Shown: in pieces, positions 1 through 9,781 of the stretch
Position numbering within the stretch: position 1 is the first letter of the stretch
Layout: each line of letters opens with the position of its first letter
From: Plectrocnemia conspersa
Lineage: Eukaryota > Arthropoda > Insecta > Trichoptera > Polycentropodidae
Assembly (NCBI GenBank): GCA_009617715.1
Contig: VTFK01000055.1
Location: 868,001 to 932,000, forward strand
Direction: 5' to 3'
DNA length: 64,000 nucleotides
The notes under the pieces: generated by a model
The model's database searches: none
Seen by the model: the letters and a program-made list of their open reading frames with translations, nothing else
What the model was told of the DNA's origin: nothing
Translations under genes and position numbers: made by a program

Positions 1-306
1 GCTGAACGATCGCTGTATAATTGTGATTTGTCAGCAAGCTTTGCAGCCCTTGGTATTTAAGGCTTGTCTCCAAGGAAGAGAGGGAATTCACTGGCAGACG
101 CTGGGACACTCCAGCAGATTGGCCCAAACCGCGATCAACATACGATCATGGACGCACACATCCTGCCGCCAGCTTCTCCACCACCGCTCTAAGAATATAT
201 TATCACTGCCATACCAATCAGAACTCTGAGGGTCGTCCACTGACATCATCCCTCCGCTAGCTTCTTGGAGAATAACGAGCTCGGCCAAAATAGCTTGTCG
301 CAACAT
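1..306 (-). CDS. Candidate coding fragment, product unknown
   Basis: A frame open from 306 to a stop at 90-88 encodes 72 residues (start MLRQAILAELVILQEASGG, then a Trp/Arg-rich part ERWWRSWRQ). It lies in a GC-richer block than its surroundings, and the peptide begins with a plausible amphipathic helix. No domain was recognised and no good donor closes the exon. It could be part of a gene or element running off the left edge, or chance. Confidence 0.25.
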
Positions 307-454
307 ATGTAAATATAATATAAAAAACTCTCAATTGCGTCTTACTAGCTGCGAAGTCACCCCAGTAACAGGTTTATATTTAAACCATATAGTTTTTAAA
401 ATTGTATCGTGTCTAGAAGATTAAAATTAGTGACTATTATAAAATTTATAAGCA

Positions 455-500
455 TCATATCGAGATTTTCCTAATCTCACGGATGTATACTGTAATGAAA
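455..500 (+). repeat. Short dispersed repeat, copy 1
   Basis: GAGATTTTCCTAATCTCACG followed by GATGTATA. It recurs inverted near 26371-26405 and, less well, at 39918-39950. AGATT and AATCT flank TTCCT, so it can form a small hairpin. Family unknown. Confidence 0.5.
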
Positions 501-604
501 CATTAAAATAATTAAAAAGTTACATTTATTGATTGTAATAATAACAACAGCTTATAAATAATTATGTTATTAATTTACAAAAATATTTTAGTTTTGTGTT
601 TTAT

Positions 605-675
605 TATTTGTAGATTTTAATTCTGTTTACCCCATCGTAACGCATTGGGCTAACGCATGTTATGCTACAATGAAA
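605..675 (+). repeat. GTAACGCATTGGGC-core repeat, copy 1
   Basis: Contains TTTACCCCATCGTAACGCAT then TGGGCTAACGCATGTTATG. Related copies lie at 18915-18970 (+), 26190-26250 (-) and 41570-41650 (+). The core resembles the loop of the retrotransposon tail hairpin at 14174, so these may be tails of a sister family. Confidence 0.5.
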
Positions 676-2740
676 GATTTATATTAAATGTGTAAGACAA
701 ATTGGTATAAAGATGTTTGTTCCTTTACATAAAATTACAAAATAATTCATACATATTGTATTATATATATAAAAACCTAGGTCAAGTTAAACAATAAATA
801 TAAATATACCATAAATTAATAATAATCTGGACATCATTTATAGTGTAACGCGTTGGATAGTAAAACAATAAAAAAGGGCACTACCTAAAGTTTGGGCTAA
901 TAAATATCCGAGGGACGTCAGTATAAACGCATTATCTGTCGGGGCACATGACCTCCCGTCCAGAGTTAGGGACTGCCGACTTTTCTAATACGAGTGTCCG
1001 CACCCGAGATGGGATGAGATGGGATGGGGAGACGGTCTCTACCCCCCACCCTCTTTTGGGTCCCGGATGTCTTCATAAAGCCCCGACGCCCGCCGCTATC
1101 TCACTCGGAACACACTTCTTGAAGCCCTCGCGTAGGTGTCCACCCATGTGGCCCACCACGTATTTATCTGCTACGTCTTAAACGATCCATTGACGCCCGT
1201 GTGTGTGTGTATTTTAGACGTGTGATACGTACAGAGTCGCAGTAAGGATTTTTAGTGTATTTAAATTTTTTTTCTCCTCCTCTGTCATCTTGATCGTGGA
1301 GCTTGGTTCTTTTGATGTCAATGGAACCAAGAGCAGAAAATTTCTCCAATATAAGCTAAGTGTGATTGACTAAGAAGAAGCATTATATAATTGCCTTGTT
1401 CAGATCATATTTTATGGACTGCTTATTTATTTTTATTTTACAAAGTCGGTCACATCACTGTCGTATTCATTTTGTAGAACCGTTGACAAAGCTTGTCTAT
1501 GTTATGTAAATACAAATTTAAAACTCTTATAATATTTACTGTCCTTTTTTAAAAAAAATTGTGATAGATTTACGTAAACACTAGTTAAAATATCTGTATC
1601 CTCAGCGTTATTGGGAAATTTGGGATATTATTCGTTTACAAAATAAAAAGGAACGGCCTGGCCAAACTTTCGTGAGGAACTCCATCTGGAATTTTACGCG
1701 GTAACGAATGTTCATTATTTAGTGAAACAACATTGTTTCTATTTCTCAGGTATGACCGTATTAATCAGAGCACATAGTTAGGGGTCTTGCATTATATATT
1801 GTTTATGAATCAAACTGACATGTCATACTGTATCGAAAGCTTTATCTATATCAAAAATTTAAATAACAATAATCAACAAGTACTGTAAAATTACCGCATA
1901 TTTGTTCCGTCAAACTATTAAGTTCATTTGCTTCTCAACGATTTTCATGAAAGCCAAACTGTTTTTTAATAATTATTTATTTACGTTTTATGCACCCGCC
2001 ACTGGAGTTTGACGACCGGCGGAGCCTCGTCCGCCGATCTCATTCATAACATTTAAAACCATGTAAATATTATATTAATATTATACATACTACTGCGGCA
2101 CCCTAATCTTTGTTTAATTGTCATCTGTCACCAACACTCGTTCGCAAAAATAAGGCAAAATAAACAAGAATTTATCCGAACTCGCCTTGAGAGGAACTAA
2201 AAGGGGCCTTGAACTTATTTGACCTTTCTATATCACTTTCACTAAAAATACGCATCTACTATAACTATACTTTATCCGAAAACCCTTATGTTTAGACACT
2301 TATGTTCAAGATTTATACTTTTTCTACTTCGCTTTTGACTTTTAATTAACGAAATTTTATACGAAAAAGAGCCACATTGAGTATCAACCGAGACGACCTT
2401 GAGGAATCTGAGAAAGCAATCGTTATTTACTGTTACATAACACCAGGTCCAGCTAAGAAGGCACTGGAATATAATTCATTGGCAATTCTTGGAAACGTCA
2501 AAATATTATTTTACTAAAAATAAATAATTATTTTTTTTAAAACATTTTTTTAAAATTTCATATAAATCATTAAAACTTTTTTTAGATAATAAAACTTCAG
2601 TTTACGACCAAAATTCGTTTCGAAAATGTGTTTGTATTTTAAAACAAATTTCCTTATAAGAAATAATGCATACCTATGTAATTTGATTCGTCCCATAACA
2701 TTATTTTGTCCCCTTTTCAGAACTTGGCAAAAATATGACA
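676..2740. other. Intergenic DNA with a GC-rich island
   Basis: Mostly AT-rich with no gene recognised. 930-1215 is GC-rich and C-rich (including GGGATGAGATGGGATGGGGA) and is followed by a short GT run at 1199-1210. A smaller GC patch lies at 1990-2045 (GACCGGCGGAGCCTCGTCCG). Neither encodes a recognisable protein; old transposon sequence is possible. Confidence 0.5.
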
Positions 2741-3270
2741 TTCTTGTTTCTTAACCAAATCTTGAATGTCGTCCTTATTCACCTTCAATCGCAAGTTCTT
2801 CCCTAAAATACACAATTTTATAGACAATTATGCCACATTTTTATTAAGTCAGAATTGAATAGAAGGTTCCTTTGGTAACTTCATGTTTTGTCAATAAACT
2901 TGAGGCAGCTCGCGATTTTTAAATGTTTTTTTTCCAAAAGTGTATGGGGGTAAATTTTTTTTTTTTTTGGGCACTTCAAAGCATCGTTGAAATAGTTATT
3001 TGGTAAAAAGCTTTTTGAAGTTCAAAATTATCTGCTGATCAATGGGCTGGAGTTGGAAGAAAGAAACTTGATCTTAATAAACACAAATTACACCAGTAAG
3101 TCGTTCTCAAGGTATGCGAATAAGTAGGAGCATTGTCCATAAGCAAATTTTAATGGTAAATTTTAAATAATCGAAAATAATCATTGCCTTAGTTGGAAAG
3201 ATAATGACGCAATACGCACTGTTCGTATTGCAAGACATCTTTATCAAGTAAAATCTACTGTAATATTACA
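2741..3270 (-). pseudogene. Decayed Tigger/pogo-type transposase remnant
   Basis: The stretch aligns by eye with 17170-17560. Shared pieces include GAATTGAAGGTTC/GAATTGAATAGAAGGTTC, CTTTTGGTAAC, GCAGCTCRCGAT, CTTCCAAAAG and TTTATCAAGT near the far end. Because the second copy reads on the minus strand as a Tigger C-terminus, this is inferred to be a more decayed member of that family. No open frame survives. Confidence 0.4.
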
Positions 3271-3441
3271 TAATATATATGTAAACCAGACAAGAAGACT
3301 TCTAACATAGTTTCTAATGAAAATATGGACTAATTTTGTATGTATTTATTCATTAAAAATAATATTAAATTATTAAACAATAAAAAAAACGATTTACATA
3401 TAAAGCATTGAGAGTATTAAGGGCGAAATCAACAAATGTAT

Positions 3442-3460
3442 GTTAGGTTAGGTTAGGTTT
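3442..3460 (+). repeat. Three TTAGG-like units
   Basis: GTTAGGTTAGGTTAGGTTT. TTAGG is the arthropod telomere repeat, but three units inside bulk DNA are an interstitial simple repeat. A comparable CCTAA run lies near 43877. Confidence 0.6.
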
Positions 3461-4140
3461 TGTGTTTTGGAATTTAATAGGTGCAACTCAAGTTGTCCTT
3501 TTGTGTTTCATATTGCTATTCCTTGCAATTCTAAAATTAATAATGTTAATTTATATTTATACATAGCCACATTCTTTCTCGCACGAATGTTTCCACGTAA
3601 AAAGAGTAAAAAAACACACCTTCGCGTGCCACCACTGGTTCGGTCGTCCACCGAGAGCACCGACATTTAATATAACATGGTGTAGCTAGTTTCCTTAAAT
3701 CATGAAAAATGATTCTCGGGAGCTTGTGAGCGGCGGAGTACCCACTCGCCACTAACGACTACCCATTTTGTCACTTGGCTCCTTGCCGCTTCGCACAACA
3801 ATTGCTACCGGTTTAACTTAAATTAAAAATGACTTACCAGCACACGTAGTGCCATTGAAACTAGCTTATCATCGTGCCAACGTGTGTAATTGCTTAAATT
3901 TGGATAACACTCCCAAAGTAGCGATGAATATTTAGTTGTAATTTGTAACTCGTGTGAATCCTTCATTATAAATAAATTGACATCAGGCCTTTCGCTATGA
4001 ACTTATCCCATTTAATTTTATATTTCATCAGCCACCTAAATTCATATTAATTACAAAATTAATAGGTGTAAGTCTAATTAAAACAATAAACGTGCAGTTA
4101 AATTCAAAACAACTGACTGATACGAATCAAGCATAAGAAC
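3461..4140. other. Intergenic stretch, possible untranslated exon
   Basis: 3580-3850 is richer in GC than its surroundings and on the minus strand contains CTG|GTAAGTC at about 3827-3837, a good donor. No coding frame fits. It could be an untranslated exon or an unrecognised element. Confidence 0.25.
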
Positions 4141-4146
4141 GGAATA

Positions 4147-4212
4147 GGTGGTATTCTGTAACGTCTCAGATTAGTAACTCTGAGGTTTCGGGTTCAAGCC
4201 CCGGCAGTGGCA
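4147..4212 (+). pseudogene. tRNA-derived relic (Thr-AGT-like) or SINE head
   Basis: TCAGATTAGTAACTCTGAGG gives an anticodon-type stem-loop with AGT, and TCGGGTTCAAGCCCCGG is a near-perfect T arm holding the RNA polymerase III box B. GGTGGTATTCTGTAACG is a box A/D-arm relic. The 3' side CAGTGGC has no pairing 5' acceptor strand, so it is not an intact tRNA. It is followed by an AT-rich tail, as in tRNA-derived SINEs. Confidence 0.45.
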
Positions 4213-6105
4213 CTCGAATTTTTATTTATAAAAATGCGCTATTATTAAAAAATATGGCCCTAAAAATTATAAACTGTATAGCATATATTTATATACAATG
4301 ATACTAATTTAAATTATTTTATGAGTCACTATTTTGAAACAAAATAAGATTGGCGCAGAAAATCACGCAAAAAATATTTTTCAGAGAAAGTTTTTTATTG
4401 ATATAAGTATTTACGGCAATTATCGTGTCCTAGATTAATGTTAAAAAATGTAAAAAAAATATGTTTAATTTTTTTAATGTACAACTTTTTAATATCTTTA
4501 CTATTAACTCAATGATTTTTTTCAATTAAATTGATATGAAAATAAATATTTTTTTATATGATTTTTTAATTTTAAATTAGTCAATATTTTGAACCAAAAC
4601 AGCGAATAAGTCTGACAAACTCTCTTTATATATTTTATGGAATTAGTTTTACGTCAATATAATCAAGACTATGGTTGTCATTGTTACTCACATTTATGTC
4701 AAAAAATATAAAGAACATATTTTTTAAAATATAATTTGATTTAAATTTTGATCAAAAAACTAATAAGATCTCTTTACTATTTTCTCAAAAAAATTTTTAA
4801 CGATGATATAACGAATGACAAGCATTTTTTAATTTAGAGCGGTATCGCCGTACATGTACGGCGGTCGATATTTCACAGTTTTGAAGTACCCCAGATAGTT
4901 ATATATTTACATATATAACTGAAGAAATAATAAATGAAAAACATTATATTTATATAATATTTTTTTATAAATTAAATAGTAAGTAAATGAACATAAAAAA
5001 AATATGTTATATATATTTAATAAAAAAATATTGAGAGCCTCTGAATTGATATAAAAAAATCCACAAAAGCCGAAAAATATATTAAAAATATTAACGAAAT
5101 TTAATATAAGAAAGATGTTAAAATTAATTATTAAAACATGCTAATACAAAAAAGTAGTAAGAGCAATCAAAGTAAGTAAACGCTGAAAATCACTGATTTT
5201 TTTTCTAGAATTAAGTATAAATGCAATATAAATACTAATAAAAAAAATATCAACAAAAATATTAATGGTAAAATACGTAAAATAAACTCACCAGGTGTAT
5301 ACCAGCAAATTATTAAAATAATAAATTTAACTACATACTCAAAGGGTTAAAACAAAATTACGGATCAGACGAAATAACATACTCAAATCTGTTATTAGAA
5401 GGTTTTATGATAATATGGTCAAAATTACGACAGTTGTTAGGTCCTTTAAAACTATTTTTTTTTTGTTTATTTTATTCGAAATATTATTTAAAAAAAATCT
5501 ATAATTTCGAATTTAAAATAGTGCGCCATTCAAACAACGATATCAACAATAAAATACAATAAAGTACTCCCTCCAAACTTTTTTATGTGTCTTAGGGAGA
5601 AAGTGCATGTCGAAGTCTAAGCGTCCCCTTGAAAAATGCGTTAAAGCGGATACCTAGGATTATATGTTAAAACCTGTCACTTTTAGTTTTTATTTGAATA
5701 ATCAAGCAAACTATCATCTTATTACACATCAACAAACAATTAGCAAAATCTAGTTGCTGCACATTTCATTGTCACTTAGCTACATAATCTAACACATATA
5801 TATATATACGCTAGAATTACACATTGATCTATTAAATATAAGCTACAAGAATTTAAATGATTTTATTTTGATATTCTGTATAATAAATTTAAATTTGTAA
5901 CAATATCTTTCGCTAAAAATATACTTATGGATCCAGACATTTTAATGGCATTTTAATCCTAGGATCAGTTGGGCATGAAGCTATATTTTAATACAACTAT
6001 AATAAAATTTATATAGTAAGTGTCGATTCAAAGTCATAAACACTTTGTAGCCAGTTAGTGGATCCGGCGCCAGATCCCTATTCAATAAAAAAAAGGATTT
6101 CTCGA
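4213..6105. other. AT-rich intergenic DNA
   Basis: Very AT-rich and low in complexity. The main structured site is an 18-bp perfect palindrome CGCCGTACATGTACGGCG at 4846-4863. No gene was recognised. Confidence 0.6.
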
Positions 6106-6117
6106 GTGGGGAAAAGA

Positions 6118-6138
6118 GCTAAGTCCGTCGGACTTAGC
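6118..6138. repeat. Inverted repeat GCTAAGTCCG-T-CGGACTTAGC
   Basis: Two 10-bp arms separated by one base, in a GC-richer patch (6050-6180) within AT-rich DNA. It could be an element end or a hairpin; origin unknown. Confidence 0.5.
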
Positions 6139-6506
6139 GCTGGCATCCTCGCAAGTTTCTGATATAGTAAGCGTTTTCTGATACACCGAGATTTTCACTT
6201 ATGAAGTTTGTTTTAGTGGCGGACAATAAACTGTTTACGAGCCTGCATGTTAACGCTTTGATGAGCAATTTCATAATAGATATTGTGGCCGGATACCCTC
6301 ACATATCCACGTAACCGTACCCACTTCTCGTCTATCATGTTAAAATTACCTTGAAACATCGAGCTCAAAACGAAACATTCATTATGACTTTGGGACAAAC
6401 CCTCTAATTAAAATTTAAGAAATCATATACATGATATGTAGGCACATATGGATGTAGAGCATAAATTTGGATATAAATTTTGCATAATATTATTTGAAAC
6501 TATATA

Positions 6507-6837
6507 GAGTGAAAGCTCAATTACAAGCATAATTCGTTCTGGAAATTTTCTCGTATATCAAAGCATTTTTTCCTATTCGTTCCAAAACCAAACAAAGAGT
6601 ATATTTTTATTATTTAAATTTATTTTAAAATAATTAAATTATTCAATTAATTAATCATATCAGTATCACTAATGTATAATATTAATATTTAGTGCATCTT
6701 TAACTAAAAAGCTATTTAATAGCAAAAATGTGACATTATATAGTAAATAAATTAATTCATGACTCGCTCGTTAAAAAAATGCTCGTATTGCAAAATGCTC
6801 GCTAACTAAGTTACACGCAATCCAAGGTTTCATTGTG
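6507..6837. mobile_element. MITE-like deletion derivative of a Tigger/pogo family
   Basis: The ends are diverged inverted repeats of about 65 bp: left GAGTGAAAGCTCAATTACAA, right reading inward CACAATGAAACCTTGGATTG. The element is flanked by TA on the left and a one-base variant on the right. The right subterminal part (TTGCAAAATGCTCGCTAACT, AAGTTACACGC) matches 17540-17575, next to the Tigger C-terminal remnant, linking both to one family. It is non-autonomous. Confidence 0.45.
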
Positions 6838-7580
6838 AACGAATAATAAATATATAATTAATGAATAGCGTATTGATATATATGAATTTCAATTACGATC
6901 TTCAGTGTGATGTCCTGAAACGTAATTTTAGTAATATGTATATCGATGTTTCAATATTTTGCTATACCATTTTTACAAAACGGTTCTCATGTGATTTAAA
7001 ATAAGCTTGTTCTAGTTAATTTAATATAAGATAAACAATATCAAACAGTAAATAGTTTTAGAAAGTTTTTAGAACACAGGCGTTCGTTAGTGGACGGGTG
7101 AGAAAGCAGTGGCGGCGGTGGTAGACAATAAGCTTAGCCACTCTTTCAGAAAATCTAATTATTCAACGAATGTGATTCAAAGTTGGAAAGTCGCAGTTAT
7201 CTGCGGCGTAAAGCAATTCCTTTTATCTCTACTCCTTGTGAATTATTTAATGGAAACAAAACTCGGTTACTGAGCGCAATGGAAGAGCGCACTAACCTGA
7301 GTGCACTTCATTGCAGTCGTCTACGGCCACTCTCATAATTCCATTTATCACTTTTTTTCTGGCCAACCTGTACAATTTTTTTTTATGTTATATCAAATTT
7401 ATAAATAAAGAGTTTTAAACGTATAATAATGTTTTAAAAGTGGTTGTATGTTGAGAGACAAAGGCATCAATATTAACAGTTTTTTATAAAAAATATTTAC
7501 TGTACCTTACAATTAACAAAATGGCTGTTCGGTTGTGATGAATCATTAATTGAAGTGTTATTAATATATATTAATTAATG
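6838..7580. other. Intergenic stretch
   Basis: AT-rich, with a GC-richer patch at 7075-7340 (GTGGCGGCGGTGG and several GCGC motifs). No gene was recognised. Confidence 0.5.
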
Positions 7581-7581
7581 T

Positions 7582-7824
7582 GTGATTTTATTTTGTTGTT
7601 TAAGGTTATACAGGATTTATTCAACATTTTTGAGATGTGAGATCAATTGCTTTGATGAAAAATCGATTTTGGCAAACCACACTTTTAATGAAAATCATCA
7701 TAAAACTTCAGGCAAAATTAAAAACTCAATTGTAAGAAAATATAGAGAAGCAATTAAAATAAAAGTTAAATTAAACTTTAACAAAATTCAAATAATATTA
7801 AATTCATTTAAACAAACAAATTAA
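7582..7824 (+). pseudogene. Penelope-like element C-terminus (fragment 1)
   Basis: The frame includes LANHTFNENHH and NSIVRKYREAIKIKVK, the spacing seen at the end of the GIY-YIG endonuclease domain of Penelope-like retroelements (a His-rich motif, then REA-IK). The second fragment at 8481-8816 has the same order (LAENSFNEY, NSFVRTKREALEIKIHKN). The catalytic GIY and YIG half is missing. It is an old truncated copy. Confidence 0.5.
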
Positions 7825-7984
7825 AAAATTAATGCATTTGTTGTTACCTTAGTAACAAACAAACAGAAAAATAAATAAATACAAGATCGAATCAAAGACG
7901 ACACAAAATACAAAAATAGTTCACGATGGAACTGAAAAAAATCATCAGAGAAAAAAACAGTTTACCGTAAAAGCAGACGCTCCA

Positions 7985-8816
7985 ACACATATTTACATGC
8001 GGATTCCCAGCAGCATCCGGCACAGATTGCGTCAGTGGCTAATTTTCTTTTTCATAGAGCTGCTTTAGCCGATGTTGAACACATTGATACCGAACTCTAT
8101 AGCCGGTTTCACACGTGCCGGGTGGATTTGCCCGGCACCGGGCTGGCGTCGTGTAGTGGGGGTGGTGTTGTATGGGCAGTGTCGGGCCGGCGCCGGATGG
8201 ATTCGTTCGGCACGTCTGAAATGGTCAGTGCTAGCTCATACAACACCACCCCCACTACACAGCGCCGGCTCGGTGCCGGGCGAATCCATCCGGCACGTGT
8301 GAAACCGGCCTTAAAGTCGCTCTTCAGTCAAATGGTTTGAGGAAATGATATCTACGGACGACAGAAAAGAAAAACAAAGAAATATAAAAACATCCGAGGT
8401 GCAACAGAAAAGATCAGAAGAGTCTTGGCAAAGCACGACAGCAAAAAATAAAATTAGTTCGATGCTTCTCAACAAAAAGATTGAATAAAATTGAATCCAT
8501 GCACTCCTTGGGCACAAGTAAAAGCCGAACACAAAAATGCGGTAAAAAATTTAATGGTAACTATGTTCTAGCTGAAAATAGTTTTAATGAATACTATAAA
8601 ATTTACTTTTGCAGCACAAATACTATAGCTAATGTTAAAAATTCGTTTGTTCGTACAAAACGCGAAGCACTAGAAATAAAAATCCACAAAAATATCGCAG
8701 CGAACAAACGAGATGGCAGCAGCATGATCACATATAACTGTCACCAAATCATTAATACTGATCTATATATGACAAGGTCAAGGACGAGAGCGACAGTTGC
8801 AGAAACTTCGTCATGA
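7985..8816 (+). pseudogene. Penelope-like element, interrupted by a foldback insertion
   Basis: Reading on the plus strand, HADSQQHPAQIASVANFLFH then RAALADVEHIDTELY is the conserved region after the reverse-transcriptase core of Penelope-like elements. The thread resumes after the foldback as LKSLFSQMV, stop, GNDIYG. At 8481-8816 follows the GIY-YIG C-terminus (LAENSFNEYYKI, then FVRTKREALEIKIHKNIAAN). Stops and frame changes make it non-functional. The RT core and the N-terminus are absent. Confidence 0.6.
8101..8310. mobile_element. 210-bp foldback element inside the Penelope relic
   Basis: Left end AGCCGGTTTCACACGTGCCG and right end CGGCACGTGTGAAACCGGCC are inverted repeats continuing inward about 90 bp, including GTGTAGTGGGGGTGGTGTTG and its complement. 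The insert lies between TELY and LKSLF of the Penelope frame and is a multiple of three, so the frame reads through. GGCCGGTTTCACA-type ends suggest a PIF/Harbinger-like DNA transposon, which is inference; flanks are TAT and TTA, not a clean duplication. Confidence 0.75.
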
Positions 8817-8974
8817 CCATGTCTGGAGCATCACAGTCGAAATATCGAACAGTAAGTTCTAATTGAAATGTATCCCGAGATTTAAATAATAATAATAATA
8901 CTCGCAAACCTATGAAAAACAGTATTATTTTTAATTTTATGGAATAGATTTTTTTTTTACATACACTTTTTTTA

Positions 8975-9190
8975 CATCGCACAGATTTTTAGTCTGAGTG
9001 ATTCTAACATTGAAATTAAAATGTCACTATTAATACTACCTTCGAAAATGTACAGGTTTCTTACCCCTGCTGCAGTCATGCACTCCCAGACCATAACGCT
9101 TCTGCCATTATATTTGACTTTAGGTACTATGCAATTAGCTAGATATTCATTTCCGAATTTTCGATGCACATGTACTACACCAGGGATCGC
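8975..9190 (-). pseudogene. Tc1/mariner transposase fragment
   Basis: MHRKFGNEYLANCIVPKVKY, then GRSVMVWECMTAAGVRNLYI matches the Tc1 family motif around the second catalytic Asp (GGSVMVWGCMS...G.G.L..I.G). Only about 65 residues remain open; upstream and downstream parts are missing. Confidence 0.7.
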
Positions 9191-9781
9191 AAAACTTTAA
9201 AAAAATAAAAAAATATGATTATTTAAAAAATTATTGTTTTAAAATTTTTTGAATAAATTAGGTTTTTAATATTTTTTATATTAATCAATTTTGGTTTAAA
9301 TTAATTTAAAGTTTGATTCATCAGACCTAATTATTCAGTTAAAAAAACAATAATTGCGCCGAAAAGGAAATTTTAGCAGCATATCGCAAGTTCATAGTAC
9401 GTGTATAAAAATGATCGATTAGTCTTGTATGATTTTTTGGCGGCTAATTTCATGTCGCATCTTGTTCTATATTTTTTTTATAGTAAAGATCGCTAGATAA
9501 AATATTAAAATTTGTATAGTAATTTAAAATGTAATTTATGCTTTGAAACAAATTATTAGATTTATTTTATTGCTATGGTATTTTTAAAGCATACAATAAA
9601 TGCGCAAGTCATTATTAGTTATTTAAATGTTTTTTTTTATATACAATATAAGTGCGGTTAGTTATTTGACCAATTTTTAAGTAAGTGCTCAATACAGTAT
9701 TATATAATTTAATAAATAAAAAACATTTTTTCAACCATTACATTTTTAAATAAAAAATGTATGCTTCTCTTATATATCATA
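9191..9781. other. AT-rich spacer between transposon remnants
   Basis: Low-complexity AT-rich DNA between the Tc1 fragment and the Tigger-like element. No gene seen. Confidence 0.6.

Noticed and set aside
3442..3460. Telomere or subtelomere
   Set aside because: Only three TTAGG-like units, with ordinary DNA on both sides.
4147..4212. Functional tRNA gene
   Set aside because: The 5' acceptor strand does not pair with the 3' side and the anticodon loop register is off by one.
8072..8302. Second overlapping 76-codon ORF in the foldback
   Set aside because: It translates the inverted repeat in another frame.
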